The notes under the pieces are model-generated. The model searched no databases. It had not been told where the DNA came from and saw nothing but the letters and a program-made list of their open reading frames with translations. Positions 9,549 through 18,001 of a stretch of DNA of 64,000 bases are shown one piece after another (position 1 is the first letter of the stretch; the number at the start of each line of letters is the position of its first letter). The stretch comes from Oscillospiraceae bacterium (GTDB lineage: Bacteria > Bacillota > Clostridia > Oscillospirales > Acutalibacteraceae): positions 1 through 64,000 of the forward strand of contig JALCPP010000010.1 in assembly GCA_022650485.1 (NCBI GenBank), given 5' to 3'. Both the position numbers and the translations under genes were made by a program.

Positions 9549-11177
9549 TTACAGCGTCGGCGCGCAGGGGTCAACCCGGCACACCAGCAAAAACGGACCT
9601 TTGCTTTTCAGCATTTGCCCCGCAAGGCGTTCGGCGGATTCATTGGAGTCCGCCAGCGCCGACGGAATACCGTAAGCCCCCGCCAGCGCAATATAATCCG
9701 GGTCGCCCGTCAGCTCCGTTGCGGGACATCGCCCTTCGAACTGTTTATTCTGCAGCTCCCATACCATGCCGAGCCTGGAATTCTGCATCAGCACGATTTT
9801 AACCTCCGCTCCGCTTTCACAAAGCGTCGCAAGCTCGCACATCGACATTTGAAACGCCCCGTCGCCGCAGATGCAGACAACCTGCCGGTTCGGCTTGCCC
9901 AGCTTGGCCCCAACAGCCGCCGGCAGGGAATACCCCATCGTACCCAGCCCGCCTGACGTGAGGAAACGCCCGCGCTTAACATTAAAACTGGAAGCCGCCC
10001 AAATCTGGTTCTGACCCACATCGGAAATCAGGATGGCGTTTTCCTCCATTTTGGCGGAAAGCGACCGAAAAAACGAACGCGGCTCCACAAAACCCGTGTG
10101 CGGTTCCGGCGTACCGCACACAGCAGACTCCGCCTTTTCGTGCGTTAAGCGCTGAACCCACGCGCCGGTGTCCGGCGCATCGGGCATCTGCTTGGCCAGG
10201 CTTTCCAGCACCGCGCGGATATCCCCGACAATCGGGATATTCACCGTCATGTTCTTCCCGATTTCCGCCGGGTCGACATCGATATGAATAATTGTGGATG
10301 TCTGCGTAATCTTTTTGGGGTCCCCCACCGCGCGGTCGCCTACTCTGGCCCCGCACAGCAGAATACAGTCCGCCGCATGCATCGCGCGGTTGGCGTTTTC
10401 ATGCCCGTGCATGCCGATCATTCCGAAATAAAGCGGGCTGTCCATCGGCATTACACCCAGACCCATCATGGTGGATACCACCGGAATCTGATTTTCTTTT
10501 GCAAACGAAATCAATTCTTCGCGCGCGGCGGCACTAACCACTCCGCCGCCGCAGACAATCAACGGGCATCTGGCCCGCCGCACCGCCTCTGCCGCGCGGC
10601 GCACCTGCACGGCATGGCCCTGTATGCGCGGCCGGTACCCGGCAATTTCCGCTTTTCGCGGATAGGCAAACGCCTCTACCTGTGCGGTCTGCACATCGGT
10701 GGGAATATCAATCAGCACCGGCCCCGGCCTTCCTGTGGAAGCGATATGAAACGCCTCTTTAAAAACACGGGGAAGATCGGCGGCTGTCTTTACTAAATAA
10801 GAATGCTTGGTAAACGATTCGCACGCACCGGTGATATCCGCCTCCTGAAACACGTCGCGCCCCAAAAGCCACTGGTTCACCTGACCGGTAATTGCAATCA
10901 GGGGGATGGAATCCATATATGCGGTTGCAATTCCGGTAATCAGATTCGTCGCCCCCGGGCCGGAGGTCGCCACACAGACCCCCGGTTTTCCGCAGGCACG
11001 CGCATATCCGCTCGCGGCATGCGCGGCATTCTGCTCCTGCCGCACCAGCACATGACGAATGGATGACTGGGATAACGAATCATAAAAAGGGCAGATGGCC
11101 GCGCCCGGATAGCCGAAAACCAGTTCGACCTGCTCGCTTTCAAGGCATTTGACCATGATTTCGGCTCCGGTAATCAA
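9549..11177 (-). CDS. ilvB: Acetolactate synthase catalytic subunit
   Basis: 542 residues from a TTG at 11177, eight bases after AAGGGAG. The open frame runs up to an ATG at 11228, but that ATG overlaps the -10 box of the promoter, so it is not a credible start. From TTG the protein begins MITGAEIMVKCLE, which matches the usual IlvB beginning. It has the thiamine-diphosphate glutamate region (VFGYPGAA), the FAD-binding middle domain, and the GDGAFQM...QNSRLGMV motif, where the common first Asn is Gln. It forms acetolactate from pyruvate as the first gene of ilvBNC. Confidence 0.94.
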   Translation of the reverse strand: MITGAEIMVKCLESEQVELVFGYPGAAICPFYDSLSQSSIRHVLVRQEQNAAHAASGYARACGKPGVCVATSGPGATNLITGIATAYMDSIPLIAITGQVNQWLLGRDVFQEADITGACESFTKHSYLVKTAADLPRVFKEAFHIASTGRPGPVLIDIPTDVQTAQVEAFAYPRKAEIAGYRPRIQGHAVQVRRAAEAVRRARCPLIVCGGGVVSAAAREELISFAKENQIPVVSTMMGLGVMPMDSPLYFGMIGMHGHENANRAMHAADCILLCGARVGDRAVGDPKKITQTSTIIHIDVDPAEIGKNMTVNIPIVGDIRAVLESLAKQMPDAPDTGAWVQRLTHEKAESAVCGTPEPHTGFVEPRSFFRSLSAKMEENAILISDVGQNQIWAASSFNVKRGRFLTSGGLGTMGYSLPAAVGAKLGKPNRQVVCICGDGAFQMSMCELATLCESGAEVKIVLMQNSRLGMVWELQNKQFEGRCPATELTGDPDYIALAGAYGIPSALADSNESAERLAGQMLKSKGPFLLVCRVDPCAPTL

Positions 11178-11226
11178 ACGTACCACTCCCTTGTTGTCGT
11201 CTGAGAATTTCAATATATTGTGTTTC

Positions 11227-11255
11227 ATTATATGATGAATTTTTATTCAAGTCAA
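11227..11255 (-). promoter_or_regulatory. Promoter of ilvBNC
   Basis: On the minus strand TTGACT (11250-11255) and TATAAT (11227-11232) are 17 bases apart. Transcription would start near 11220, giving a leader of about 43 bases to the TTG start. The leader is too short for a T-box, so branched-chain regulation must act elsewhere, for example by a repressor such as CodY. Confidence 0.75.
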
Positions 11256-11294
11256 CACTTTCACCCCCTAAATTCATGAAGTGCTTTCAATATT

Positions 11295-12617
11295 TTACGA
11301 TTTTGTCTGTTTTGCCCATAAAATCCAAAACAACACTGCCGCGGAACCGGCGGCAACCGCATGGCTGATCAGCACAGCCCACCAGACCCCGCCGAGCGCG
11401 AGGGGCGTGGCGGAAAGGGTAAAGGAAAGCGGAATCCGAATGACAATATAATAAAAAATCATCAGTGCCATGCCCATTCCGGGCTTTCCCATGCCGTTCA
11501 TCACCCCAAGGAAGCAGTTGGTCACTGTATTGAAAACATACCCCGCAAAAATTACACTGAAATACCACACAACAATTTGTGCAACCGGCCGGCTGTTTAA
11601 AAACAGACCGGAAAGCGTCCCCGCAAATTGGGTAACCGCCACGGTCAGCATCAACATCAGCACACCGCCGTACAGCAGGGCTCGCTTCAAATAATCGGCC
11701 GCACGGTCAGCCCGCCCGGCGCCGAAGCACTGCCCGGCAATCGTCGTCAGCGCCATATTGAGCGCCATGGCGGGGTAGAACAGAATCGTTTCCAGCTTGC
11801 CCGTGATTCCATAGGCCGCGACGGCGGAAATGCCAAACCCACTGACAATGGAAGTCAGCACACCGGTGCTCAAAGCGGGAATGCTCTGCTGTACGGCAGA
11901 GGGCAGCGCCTTCCACAAAATCTGTTTCCACTGCTCCGCGCAAACGGCGGAGCAGTGAAACCGGAACAGCTTCTTGCGCAGAATATAGCAAAACAGAATC
12001 AGCGCGGAAAGAGTCTGCGAGACCAGCGTAGCGGCTGCCGCCCCCGAAAAACCAAACCTGCCGATCATCAGCGGATCCAGCACCACATTCAGTACGGTGC
12101 AGAACAGGATGGACACCGCCTGCATCATGGAATTCCCCCAGCTGCGCAAAATTGCAGTAAAATAGAGGTAAAAATATACAGACGGTATTCCCAAGAGGTA
12201 TATTTTTAAATAGCTTTCCGCCATAGGGACGATTTCCACAGGTGTGTGAAGCAGGTTTAAAATTGCGTTGGCGGAAGCCTCGCACCCCGCCGTCAGCACA
12301 ATGCAGAGGATGGCAACTCCCACAAGGGAGGTGGAAAGCAGCTGCGTGACTTTTTTGCCGTTTTTTGCGCCCACCGCCTGCGACAGTGGAATCGAAAGGC
12401 CGTTGGCGGCACCCATACCGACTGCGGTCAAAATTAAAATCAGCGGCATGGAACTGGTCAGCGCCGCCATGGCGTTTTCGCCCAGCAGATTCCCAACCCA
12501 CAGGCTGTCCACCAGATTATAAGCCATGTTCAGCACCAGCGCAGCCAGCAGGGGAAGGGTCATTTTTAAAAGTCCGTCAGTCGTTTTTTCTTCCGAAAAG
12601 CAAATGCTCGATTTCAT
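11295..12617 (-). CDS. MATE family efflux pump
   Basis: 440 residues from ATG 12617, behind AAAGGAGA. A longer frame to 12653 runs into the operator and was rejected. About twelve hydrophobic segments are present, with the MATE hallmarks LAALVLNMAYNLVDSLWVGNLLG near the start and a repeat of the same topology in the second half (PSAVQQSIPALSTGVL). MATE pumps export cationic drugs or metabolites using Na+ or H+. The TetR gene upstream on the same strand and a shared operator indicate local control. The substrate is not predictable. Confidence 0.9.
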   Translation of the reverse strand: MKSSICFSEEKTTDGLLKMTLPLLAALVLNMAYNLVDSLWVGNLLGENAMAALTSSMPLILILTAVGMGAANGLSIPLSQAVGAKNGKKVTQLLSTSLVGVAILCIVLTAGCEASANAILNLLHTPVEIVPMAESYLKIYLLGIPSVYFYLYFTAILRSWGNSMMQAVSILFCTVLNVVLDPLMIGRFGFSGAAAATLVSQTLSALILFCYILRKKLFRFHCSAVCAEQWKQILWKALPSAVQQSIPALSTGVLTSIVSGFGISAVAAYGITGKLETILFYPAMALNMALTTIAGQCFGAGRADRAADYLKRALLYGGVLMLMLTVAVTQFAGTLSGLFLNSRPVAQIVVWYFSVIFAGYVFNTVTNCFLGVMNGMGKPGMGMALMIFYYIVIRIPLSFTLSATPLALGGVWWAVLISHAVAAGSAAVLFWILWAKQTKS

Positions 12618-12638
12618 TAATTTATCTCCTTTTTGTGT

Positions 12639-12657
12639 ATGAATGAATATCATTCAT
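12639..12657. promoter_or_regulatory. Probable TetR operator in front of the MATE gene
   Basis: ATGAATGA-ATA-TCATTCAT is a perfect inverted repeat that fits ATGAAT-N7-ATTCAT. It lies 22 bases upstream of the MATE start codon. The same ATGAAT-N7-ATTCAT pattern recurs upstream of the adjacent TetR gene. Confidence 0.75.
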
Positions 12658-12671
12658 TATTATGGCTGAAA

Positions 12672-12703
12672 GAAATCCGTCCCTCCGGGGAAGGACAGAT
12701 TTC
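12672..12703 (-). terminator. Weak hairpin after the TetR gene
   Basis: GAAATCCGTCC pairs with GGACAGATTTC with one mismatch, and a short TTTC follows on the minus strand. It may partly end the tetR transcript before the MATE promoter. Confidence 0.4.
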
Positions 12704-12752
12704 ATCAAATCCACCGTGTTTTGCGGCGGAAAACAGAAAAGCCGGTTCCGCC

Positions 12753-13325
12753 TTAAAAAAGAGCAAGCAGTTTTAAAAGGAACGTGCGGATGCGGATATT
12801 TTTCTGCTCCGGCGAAAGGTCGGGCGCCATCAAAATACCAAGCTGCCCGTAAACGCAGAAACTCGCCGCCGTACGCACATCGCATGGCCCAATCTCCCCT
12901 TGGTCCACCGCCTTTTGAAACTGTTCCGTAAGGATAGGCACCACTTTTTCACAAATCCGCAGAGAAAGCCGGTCGTGAAAATGACGGCTGCGCGTCCCGT
13001 GAAAGATCCGGTAATAATCGCCGTCTGGCTGTTCAATTTCTGAATAACCCGGGGCCGCCGTAATTTTTTCGCGCACCGTCCGGTCCGGGTCACACAAATT
13101 GGGAAGCATGCGGCTCACCTGCAAATCGGCGTAATGGTCCACCGCCGATTCAAACAGAGCTTCTTTCGACGGAAAATATCGGTAGCATAACCCCTGCGCT
13201 ACCCCAAGAGTCTGGGCAATATCGCTGATAGAAGTTTTGTCGTACCCTTTTTCGCCGAACAGCTTAACCGCCGCGTCCAAAATCTCCTGTTTCCGCTCTT
13301 CCGGTTCTTTGGTAATCCGCGCCAT
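12753..13325 (-). CDS. TetR family transcriptional regulator
   Basis: 190 residues from ATG 13325, with AAGGGG eight bases upstream. The frame extends to 13622, but that extension covers the promoter and operator. The N-terminal helix-turn-helix is clear (ILDAAVKLFGEKGYDKTSISDIAQTLGVAQGLCYRYFPSKEALF in pieces, about 14-58). The C-terminal ligand domain is unassigned. The paired identical half-sites at its own promoter and at the MATE gene suggest it represses both and is released by a pump substrate. Confidence 0.9.
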   Translation of the reverse strand: MARITKEPEERKQEILDAAVKLFGEKGYDKTSISDIAQTLGVAQGLCYRYFPSKEALFESAVDHYADLQVSRMLPNLCDPDRTVREKITAAPGYSEIEQPDGDYYRIFHGTRSRHFHDRLSLRICEKVVPILTEQFQKAVDQGEIGPCDVRTAASFCVYGQLGILMAPDLSPEQKNIRIRTFLLKLLALF

Positions 13326-13377
13326 TTTTTCCGCCCCTTCCGAACAAAAATTGCTGCTGTTGTCTTTTTTCATCTTT

Positions 13378-13406
13378 ACCTTACCACAATGAAATTCCAT
13401 TGTCAA
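13378..13406 (-). promoter_or_regulatory. Promoter of the TetR gene
   Basis: On the minus strand TTGACA (13401-13406) is 17 bases from a weak -10 TAAGGT (13378-13383). The operator at 13406-13424 touches the -35 box, as expected for autoregulation. Confidence 0.6.
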
Positions 13407-13424
13407 TGAATAATCTTCATTCAT
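13406..13424. promoter_or_regulatory. Probable TetR operator at its own promoter
   Basis: ATGAAT-AATCTTC-ATTCAT has the same half-sites and 7-base spacer as the site before the MATE gene, with a different spacer sequence. Conservation of the half-sites only supports a real dimer-binding site. Confidence 0.75.
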
Positions 13425-13658
13425 TTTAATTTTTATAGCACAGTTATTAAGTATAAAAGATTTTTGTAATTTTTTTGAAAAAAAGTGTAACAAAACAGGG
13501 GGCTGTGGTGTTGTATTAATAGAAGAATAAAAATAATTCTTCAAATTTTGAAAAGTAGTGATACCAATGCAGAAATGAAAGGGACGCTCTTTTGCTGATG
13601 CATAGGCCTTAATGAACGCCAAGAAACTTTGTTGAAAATGAAGGAGGATTTTATTACA

Positions 13659-14285
13659 ATGAAAACAAAAAGAATGGTATCGTTTCTTCTGATGATCTCC
13701 ATGTTATCTGTTTTTCTTGTCCTTCCTGCGAACGCGTCGGAAGATGGAAATAGTAGAAAAATTAATATGCAACCATCGACTCTCAGTGATATAGGTCAAC
13801 CGAAAAGAAACCATGCTTCACTTAACTCTGAAGATGATTATGTGGAAAAAGTTGGCAACACGAGCCAAATTTCAAAATTAACTTTTACATGGCTTGGTTC
13901 AGATATTCCAATGATTTATACATTACCAATGAAACAAAATTTGTTTATTTATGAACTGGAGAATGACACAACAATCATTCCCATAGAAATTAAAGATTTC
14001 GCCTATGTTGATTCTGATACAATCCCAAGTTATACATATTCATTTGGAGGGATACAAGTATATCAGTTGTTTCTTGATAACCACACATATACTGATTTAT
14101 CATATGAAAGCAATGTGCTAACGGAACCTTCCTGGATATGGGATTCAGAATATACCGATTTAAGCGGAATACAGTATAGTTCGCCTGCTAATTACACTGT
14201 TGGCGGTAAAACGGAGATTGCCCTCGACACCGATTGTTATCCCAGCAGTTTTTCATCAACAATTTCTGGCACAGTCAATTCTTGA
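13659..14285 (+). CDS. Exported protein of unknown function
   Basis: 208 residues from ATG 13659, eleven bases after AAGGAGG. A TTG-initiated extension to 13629 was rejected. The signal peptide is clear (MKTKRMVSFLLMISMLSVFLVLPANA). The mature part is polar, rich in Asp, Ser, Thr and Tyr, with YTYSFGGIQVYQLFLDNHTYTDLSYESN and no cysteine pair or recognised motif. Base composition is more AT-rich than the neighbouring housekeeping genes, which suggests an accessory or transferred segment. It is followed 14 bases later by a SurA-like exported protein, and the two are probably co-transcribed. Confidence 0.7.
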   Translation: MKTKRMVSFLLMISMLSVFLVLPANASEDGNSRKINMQPSTLSDIGQPKRNHASLNSEDDYVEKVGNTSQISKLTFTWLGSDIPMIYTLPMKQNLFIYELENDTTIIPIEIKDFAYVDSDTIPSYTYSFGGIQVYQLFLDNHTYTDLSYESNVLTEPSWIWDSEYTDLSGIQYSSPANYTVGGKTEIALDTDCYPSSFSSTISGTVNS

Positions 14286-14299
14286 AGGAGTGATAAAGA

Positions 14300-14974
14300 A
14301 TGAAAAAAGCACCAATTATCATCACGGTTCTCTGCTGTGCAGTTCTCGGTTCCGCCATTTATGTTCACGCCGGTGCTACTGCCAACGGCTTTTTTTTACA
14401 GGGAAAGACGGAACAATCCAGTCGTAGCGAAATGGCGGCAGCCTATGTAAACGGTGAACCAATTGAAGAAAAAACTGTTGAGAATATCATCGAACGCAAG
14501 AAGGTTTCCGCATCATTACAGCCACGCACTTCCATCAAGCAATTTTCAAGTGACAATCACTCGACAGTTTTGGAGGACTTGATTCAACAAAAAGTATTGG
14601 AGCAACAAGCAAAGAAGGAAGGATTCGCCGTTACGGATCAAGAAGCACTGCACGCTTTGCAGACGACCGATCAGCAAATTCAAGACATCATTAAAAGTGG
14701 AACGGACGAAGAAAAGAAATCCGCGCAGGAAGCATGGAACGCCTATACCTCCTTTATTTCCGGATACGGTATGAGCGTGGAAGAATATGAAAAGAAGCTT
14801 GCTCTCCCCGTTAAAAAAGCACAAATGATGAGACAAAAGTTATATCAAAATTTCATTAAGGAACATTCTGACACTTCGCGAGAGAATCTAACAAAGCTGT
14901 GGAATGATTATGTTTCTGGCTTGATTCATCAAGCAAATATAGAACGGGAAGACAATTCGCAAAAGTCTAATTGA
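14300..14974 (+). CDS. Exported SurA N-terminal-like protein
   Basis: 224 residues behind GAAGGAGTGATAAAGA. An N-terminal hydrophobic segment (PIIITVLCCAVLGSAIYVHA) serves as a signal or anchor. The segment MAAAYVNGEPIEEKTVENIIERKK and the later LEDLIQQKVLEQQAKKEG match the N-terminal chaperone domain of SurA/PrsA-type proteins. The parvulin catalytic domain is absent. The C-terminal half is helical, charged and ends in a hydrophilic tail. It may chaperone or secrete the protein encoded just upstream. That link is inferred from adjacency. Confidence 0.7.
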   Translation: MKKAPIIITVLCCAVLGSAIYVHAGATANGFFLQGKTEQSSRSEMAAAYVNGEPIEEKTVENIIERKKVSASLQPRTSIKQFSSDNHSTVLEDLIQQKVLEQQAKKEGFAVTDQEALHALQTTDQQIQDIIKSGTDEEKKSAQEAWNAYTSFISGYGMSVEEYEKKLALPVKKAQMMRQKLYQNFIKEHSDTSRENLTKLWNDYVSGLIHQANIEREDNSQKSN

Positions 14975-15076
14975 ATGCTTGTACGATTTAACGGTAAAAA
15001 AGAAAATCAACGGACCAAGGAAATAGTTTAACATTTTTTTAACGGAATACTATGTAAACTTTTGACGGTGCAACGA

Positions 15077-15122
15077 GCGCAACCTCAAAATGCCGAAAAA
15101 TTTTTGAGGTTGCGCGATTTTT
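15077..15122 (+). terminator. Terminator of the exported-protein pair
   Basis: GCGCAACCTCAAAA (15077-15090) pairs perfectly with TTTTGAGGTTGCGC (15102-15115), followed by GATTTTTC. Confidence 0.8.
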
Positions 15123-15162
15123 CAATGTTCAAATCCTTTCCTGTCGAACCAGGAAAAGCTGA

Positions 15163-15369
15163 GTGTTTTTTAGAAAGAAGCGGTCCATCTTGAAAGATTT
15201 TGCAATTTCCATGCTTTTTCTTTGGGTGTTCGTTTTGGTATTCACTAAAATTTTGGAATTGTATTTTGAGAAAAAATTGCAATATCGAGCCGCAAAAAGA
15301 ATTGAATTTTTTTATTGGCTTTTTTCCGCTTTCTATTGCGTGATATTAATTTTCTATTTTATCCGGTAG
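15163..15369 (+). CDS. Small two-helix membrane protein (uncertain)
   Basis: 68 residues from a GTG at 15163, nine bases after AGGA. The protein is basic and aromatic with two hydrophobic segments (about 13-30, ISMLFLWVFVLVFTKIL, and about 49-67, FYWLFSAFYCVILIFYFI). Composition is coherent for a membrane protein and AT-rich like the two genes upstream, but it lies beyond their terminator. The start codon is uncertain. It ends immediately before the stop of the convergent gene. It could be a spurious frame. Confidence 0.4.
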   Translation: MFFRKKRSILKDFAISMLFLWVFVLVFTKILELYFEKKLQYRAAKRIEFFYWLFSAFYCVILIFYFIR

Positions 15370-16164
15370 CTAAGAGCGTCGCGGAGATCCTTCTGCCTTT
15401 TCGTCCGCCGCCCGATAAACGAAAAACGCCGCGAGGGCGGGAACCGCAACGGCACACAACAGAAAAATTGCTTTTCCATAATCGCCGCTGCCAAGCGCGT
15501 GCCCGCCGAAGGAACACACCAACAGCACAGGAACGCGCGCCAGGGTGGAAATCAGCAGAAATCTTGAACTTTTCTGCGGTACCAATGCCGCAGAAAAAAT
15601 GAACAGCCGCTTTGGCAGGCCGGGCACCAGAAAGACCATCCACGCCGCCCAGCCGCGCGCCTTTTCGTCCCGCAGAATCCACGGGCTTTCCCCGTGCGGA
15701 AACAACAGCAGAAAAAAGCGGGTTCCAAATAACTTTGACAGATAAAAGACCAGCGAAGTCGAGCAAAACACCGACAGCGTCGTCAGAAAAAATCCGCCCA
15801 TCGGGCCGAAAATGTATCCGGCGGCGACCGACGTCAGCTCCAGCGGAACCGGCAGAAATCCCTGAAGGACCTCGATACCGAAAAACATTACAATCCCAAA
15901 AAAGCCCTGCGCCTGCACGGTGTCGCGCAGGCCGGACGGTTCGGAAAGAAGCAGCGCCACCGGGCGGCACAGCGCGGCGGTTAGCAGAAAAAACAAAGCC
16001 GCCCCGGCCGCCAGAATCAAAATGCCCAGCAGGTCTTCCTTCCGCCGTGCGCGCTGTTTTGAAAAAGCGCCGGTGCGCCTGCGTTTTCCGCCGTTCTGTT
16101 TTACCCGAATCAGGATGGTTTTCAACCGGAATCCCCCCGTCTTTGGAACTGCCCGTGATTCCAT
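15370..16164 (-). CDS. VTT-domain (TVP38/TMEM64, DedA-like) membrane protein
   Basis: 264 residues as drawn. A TTG at 16125 with GGGGGG seven bases upstream is a plausible later start. The VTT domain runs from about residue 75 to 215, with the typical FFGIEVLQGFLPVPLELTSVAAGYIFG motif and the second conserved motif LVPGLPKRLFIFSAAL. Five or six hydrophobic helices are present. Relatives act as lipid scramblases or are linked to membrane homeostasis. The specific role here is unknown. A basic N-terminal stretch (KQNGGKRRRTG) would be cytoplasmic. Confidence 0.85.
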   Translation of the reverse strand: MESRAVPKTGGFRLKTILIRVKQNGGKRRRTGAFSKQRARRKEDLLGILILAAGAALFFLLTAALCRPVALLLSEPSGLRDTVQAQGFFGIVMFFGIEVLQGFLPVPLELTSVAAGYIFGPMGGFFLTTLSVFCSTSLVFYLSKLFGTRFFLLLFPHGESPWILRDEKARGWAAWMVFLVPGLPKRLFIFSAALVPQKSSRFLLISTLARVPVLLVCSFGGHALGSGDYGKAIFLLCAVAVPALAAFFVYRAADEKAEGSPRRS

Positions 16165-16223
16165 ATATATGATGCAGAACGCGGGAACTTGATGCGGGGA
16201 AAAATTTCGGCATTTAAATTATT

Positions 16224-17468
16224 TTACTTTTCCGGATTTTGGGGCGCACAAGTCCTTTTCATTCCGGTCAGATACGCGCGGCAGTCACGGCTGACCGCGG
16301 TGAACAGCAGGAAAAAGAGCGACGACGCAAACGCGGAAGAAATCACCGCGCGCAGGGGAAATACCTCGCCCAACACGCCGCCCAGCGCCATCGCAACCGG
16401 CGTCAGGCTCTGTGTAATCATCGACAGAAACGCCATGACTTTTCCGCGCACCTCCTGCGCGGTGGAGCCCTGTACGGCAGCCATAAACAAAACATTAATC
16501 AGCGAATTGGCAAACCCGCCCAAAGCGACCAGCACGACCATGGGCAGCAGAGAATCCCGGTTAATTCCGGCAATGAAGCACAGGTGGCAGACAAGGCACG
16601 CGGCAAGATAGGCCGGCACAATCTGATTCGGTTTCAGCGTAACGACGGAAAACAGCACGAACCCCAGCATCGCGCCGCCCATAAACCCGCCCATCACAAC
16701 GCCGTACCCGCCGGAACCGAGGAAGGGAGTGGCCCGGCAGAACGGAAGAAGAAGGGTAATCCCGACAAACGAGCAGAAATTACACACCGCCGCGGCCGCC
16801 AAAATCAGGCGCAGACCGGGCTGGTGCCAGATGTAATGAAAGCCGTCCTTCATATCCGCAAAAAAGCTGAGCTTTTTCGTCCTGCTGCTGTCCGGAATTC
16901 CGACAAAGCCCAGCGACCCGCCGGAAAACAGAAAGGACAGCCCGTCAAACAAAAACAGCATGGGCGTGCCGAGCATCTGATACAAAAAACCGCCCGCCAC
17001 ATTGCCGATCAGATTGGAACCGGAGGTCACAATCGAAAAAGCGGAATTGGCGTTTGCCAGTTTTTCTTTCGGAACTAAATCGGGCACAGAGGACAAAATG
17101 CCAGGCTGAAACACCGCGCCGCACACGCTCAGCACAATTCCGGCGGCAAATACCATCCACACCGCAAGCAATCCGTTCCACGCGGCCGCCGCAAGCAGCA
17201 AAACACAGACTCCGCGCAGGGCATCCATCAGAATAAACAGCCGTTTCTTGTGCAAACGGTCAATCAGCACCCCCGCAAACGGTGAAACCAGCACGCCCGG
17301 CAGGGTGGAGACCGCCATCAGCGTCCCCATCAGTGCGGTGGAGCCCGTCTCCTCCAGCACCCAGAAGCCCAGTGCAATGCTGTAAATTGCGTCGCCCGCC
17401 GTCGAGACGAGCTGACCCTGCCACACAATTAAAAAATTGGAATTCCATAATTTTAGTTGATTTTTCAT
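16224..17468 (-). CDS. MFS transporter, enterobactin/macrolide exporter-like
   Basis: 414 residues with twelve predicted helices. The N-terminal WNSNFLIVWQGQLVSTAGDAIYSIAL and the loop GVLIDRLHKKRLFILMD match the MFS subgroup that includes EntS and MefA-type exporters. The ribosome site GAAGGC is weak and the ATG at 17468 is the first in frame. It is a single gene between the VTT protein and the YvlD operon. The exported compound is unknown. Confidence 0.85.
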   Translation of the reverse strand: MKNQLKLWNSNFLIVWQGQLVSTAGDAIYSIALGFWVLEETGSTALMGTLMAVSTLPGVLVSPFAGVLIDRLHKKRLFILMDALRGVCVLLLAAAAWNGLLAVWMVFAAGIVLSVCGAVFQPGILSSVPDLVPKEKLANANSAFSIVTSGSNLIGNVAGGFLYQMLGTPMLFLFDGLSFLFSGGSLGFVGIPDSSRTKKLSFFADMKDGFHYIWHQPGLRLILAAAAVCNFCSFVGITLLLPFCRATPFLGSGGYGVVMGGFMGGAMLGFVLFSVVTLKPNQIVPAYLAACLVCHLCFIAGINRDSLLPMVVLVALGGFANSLINVLFMAAVQGSTAQEVRGKVMAFLSMITQSLTPVAMALGGVLGEVFPLRAVISSAFASSLFFLLFTAVSRDCRAYLTGMKRTCAPQNPEK

Positions 17469-17635
17469 TTTTTTGCCTTCATTTCAAATGGAATAAACCG
17501 GCCTGTAAATGAGGAAATTGGTGCGATCGGCGGAAAAAATGGCACAAAAAAATCAGGCGTTCCCCGTTTCCTGCTTTGCCACCGGCGAATGCCAATTTTA
17601 TTTTCATAGTTTCAATGAAACTCTTAAACTCTATA

Positions 17636-17980
17636 TTAATGATCTTTGCCGTGCGCGAACAGCAGGTTTCCCGCCGAAATCAGCAGGGAAATCAGCACGC
17701 AGACCCCGATGCCGTGAATTTCAATTCCGGGAATCAGCGCCGCGGCAAGGGCAACCACCGCCCCGTTTACGAGAAAGCTGAACAGCCCCAAAGTCACAAG
17801 GGAAAACGGCAGCGCTAAAAATTGAAGGACCGGGCGCAGAAAAATATTTAAAACCCAGAGGATGGTCGCGCAGGCAATCAAGGCCGCCCAGCCTCCCCAA
17901 AGGACAAAATTTTGGGGAAAGATCTGCCACGAAAGAAAAAGGGACACCGTGCAGATCAGCCATTTAACAAACAATTTCAT
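17636..17980 (-). CDS. YvlD-like four-helix membrane protein
   Basis: 114 residues, almost wholly hydrophobic, with four helices. The arrangement (WVLNIFLRPVLQFLALPFSLVTLGLFSFLVNGAVV) is characteristic of the YvlD/phage-holin-like DUF360 family. In Bacillus the family sits with YvlB in a cell-envelope-stress operon, and the same partner is present here. It is the last gene of a four-gene minus-strand operon. Confidence 0.85.
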   Translation of the reverse strand: MKLFVKWLICTVSLFLSWQIFPQNFVLWGGWAALIACATILWVLNIFLRPVLQFLALPFSLVTLGLFSFLVNGAVVALAAALIPGIEIHGIGVCVLISLLISAGNLLFAHGKDH

Positions 17981-18001
17981 TTAAATCCAGCCTTTCGTCG
18001 G

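Noticed and set aside
9138-9956. 272-codon plus-strand frame opposite ilvN and ilvB
   Set aside because: It is a shadow of two certain genes and has no supporting start signal.
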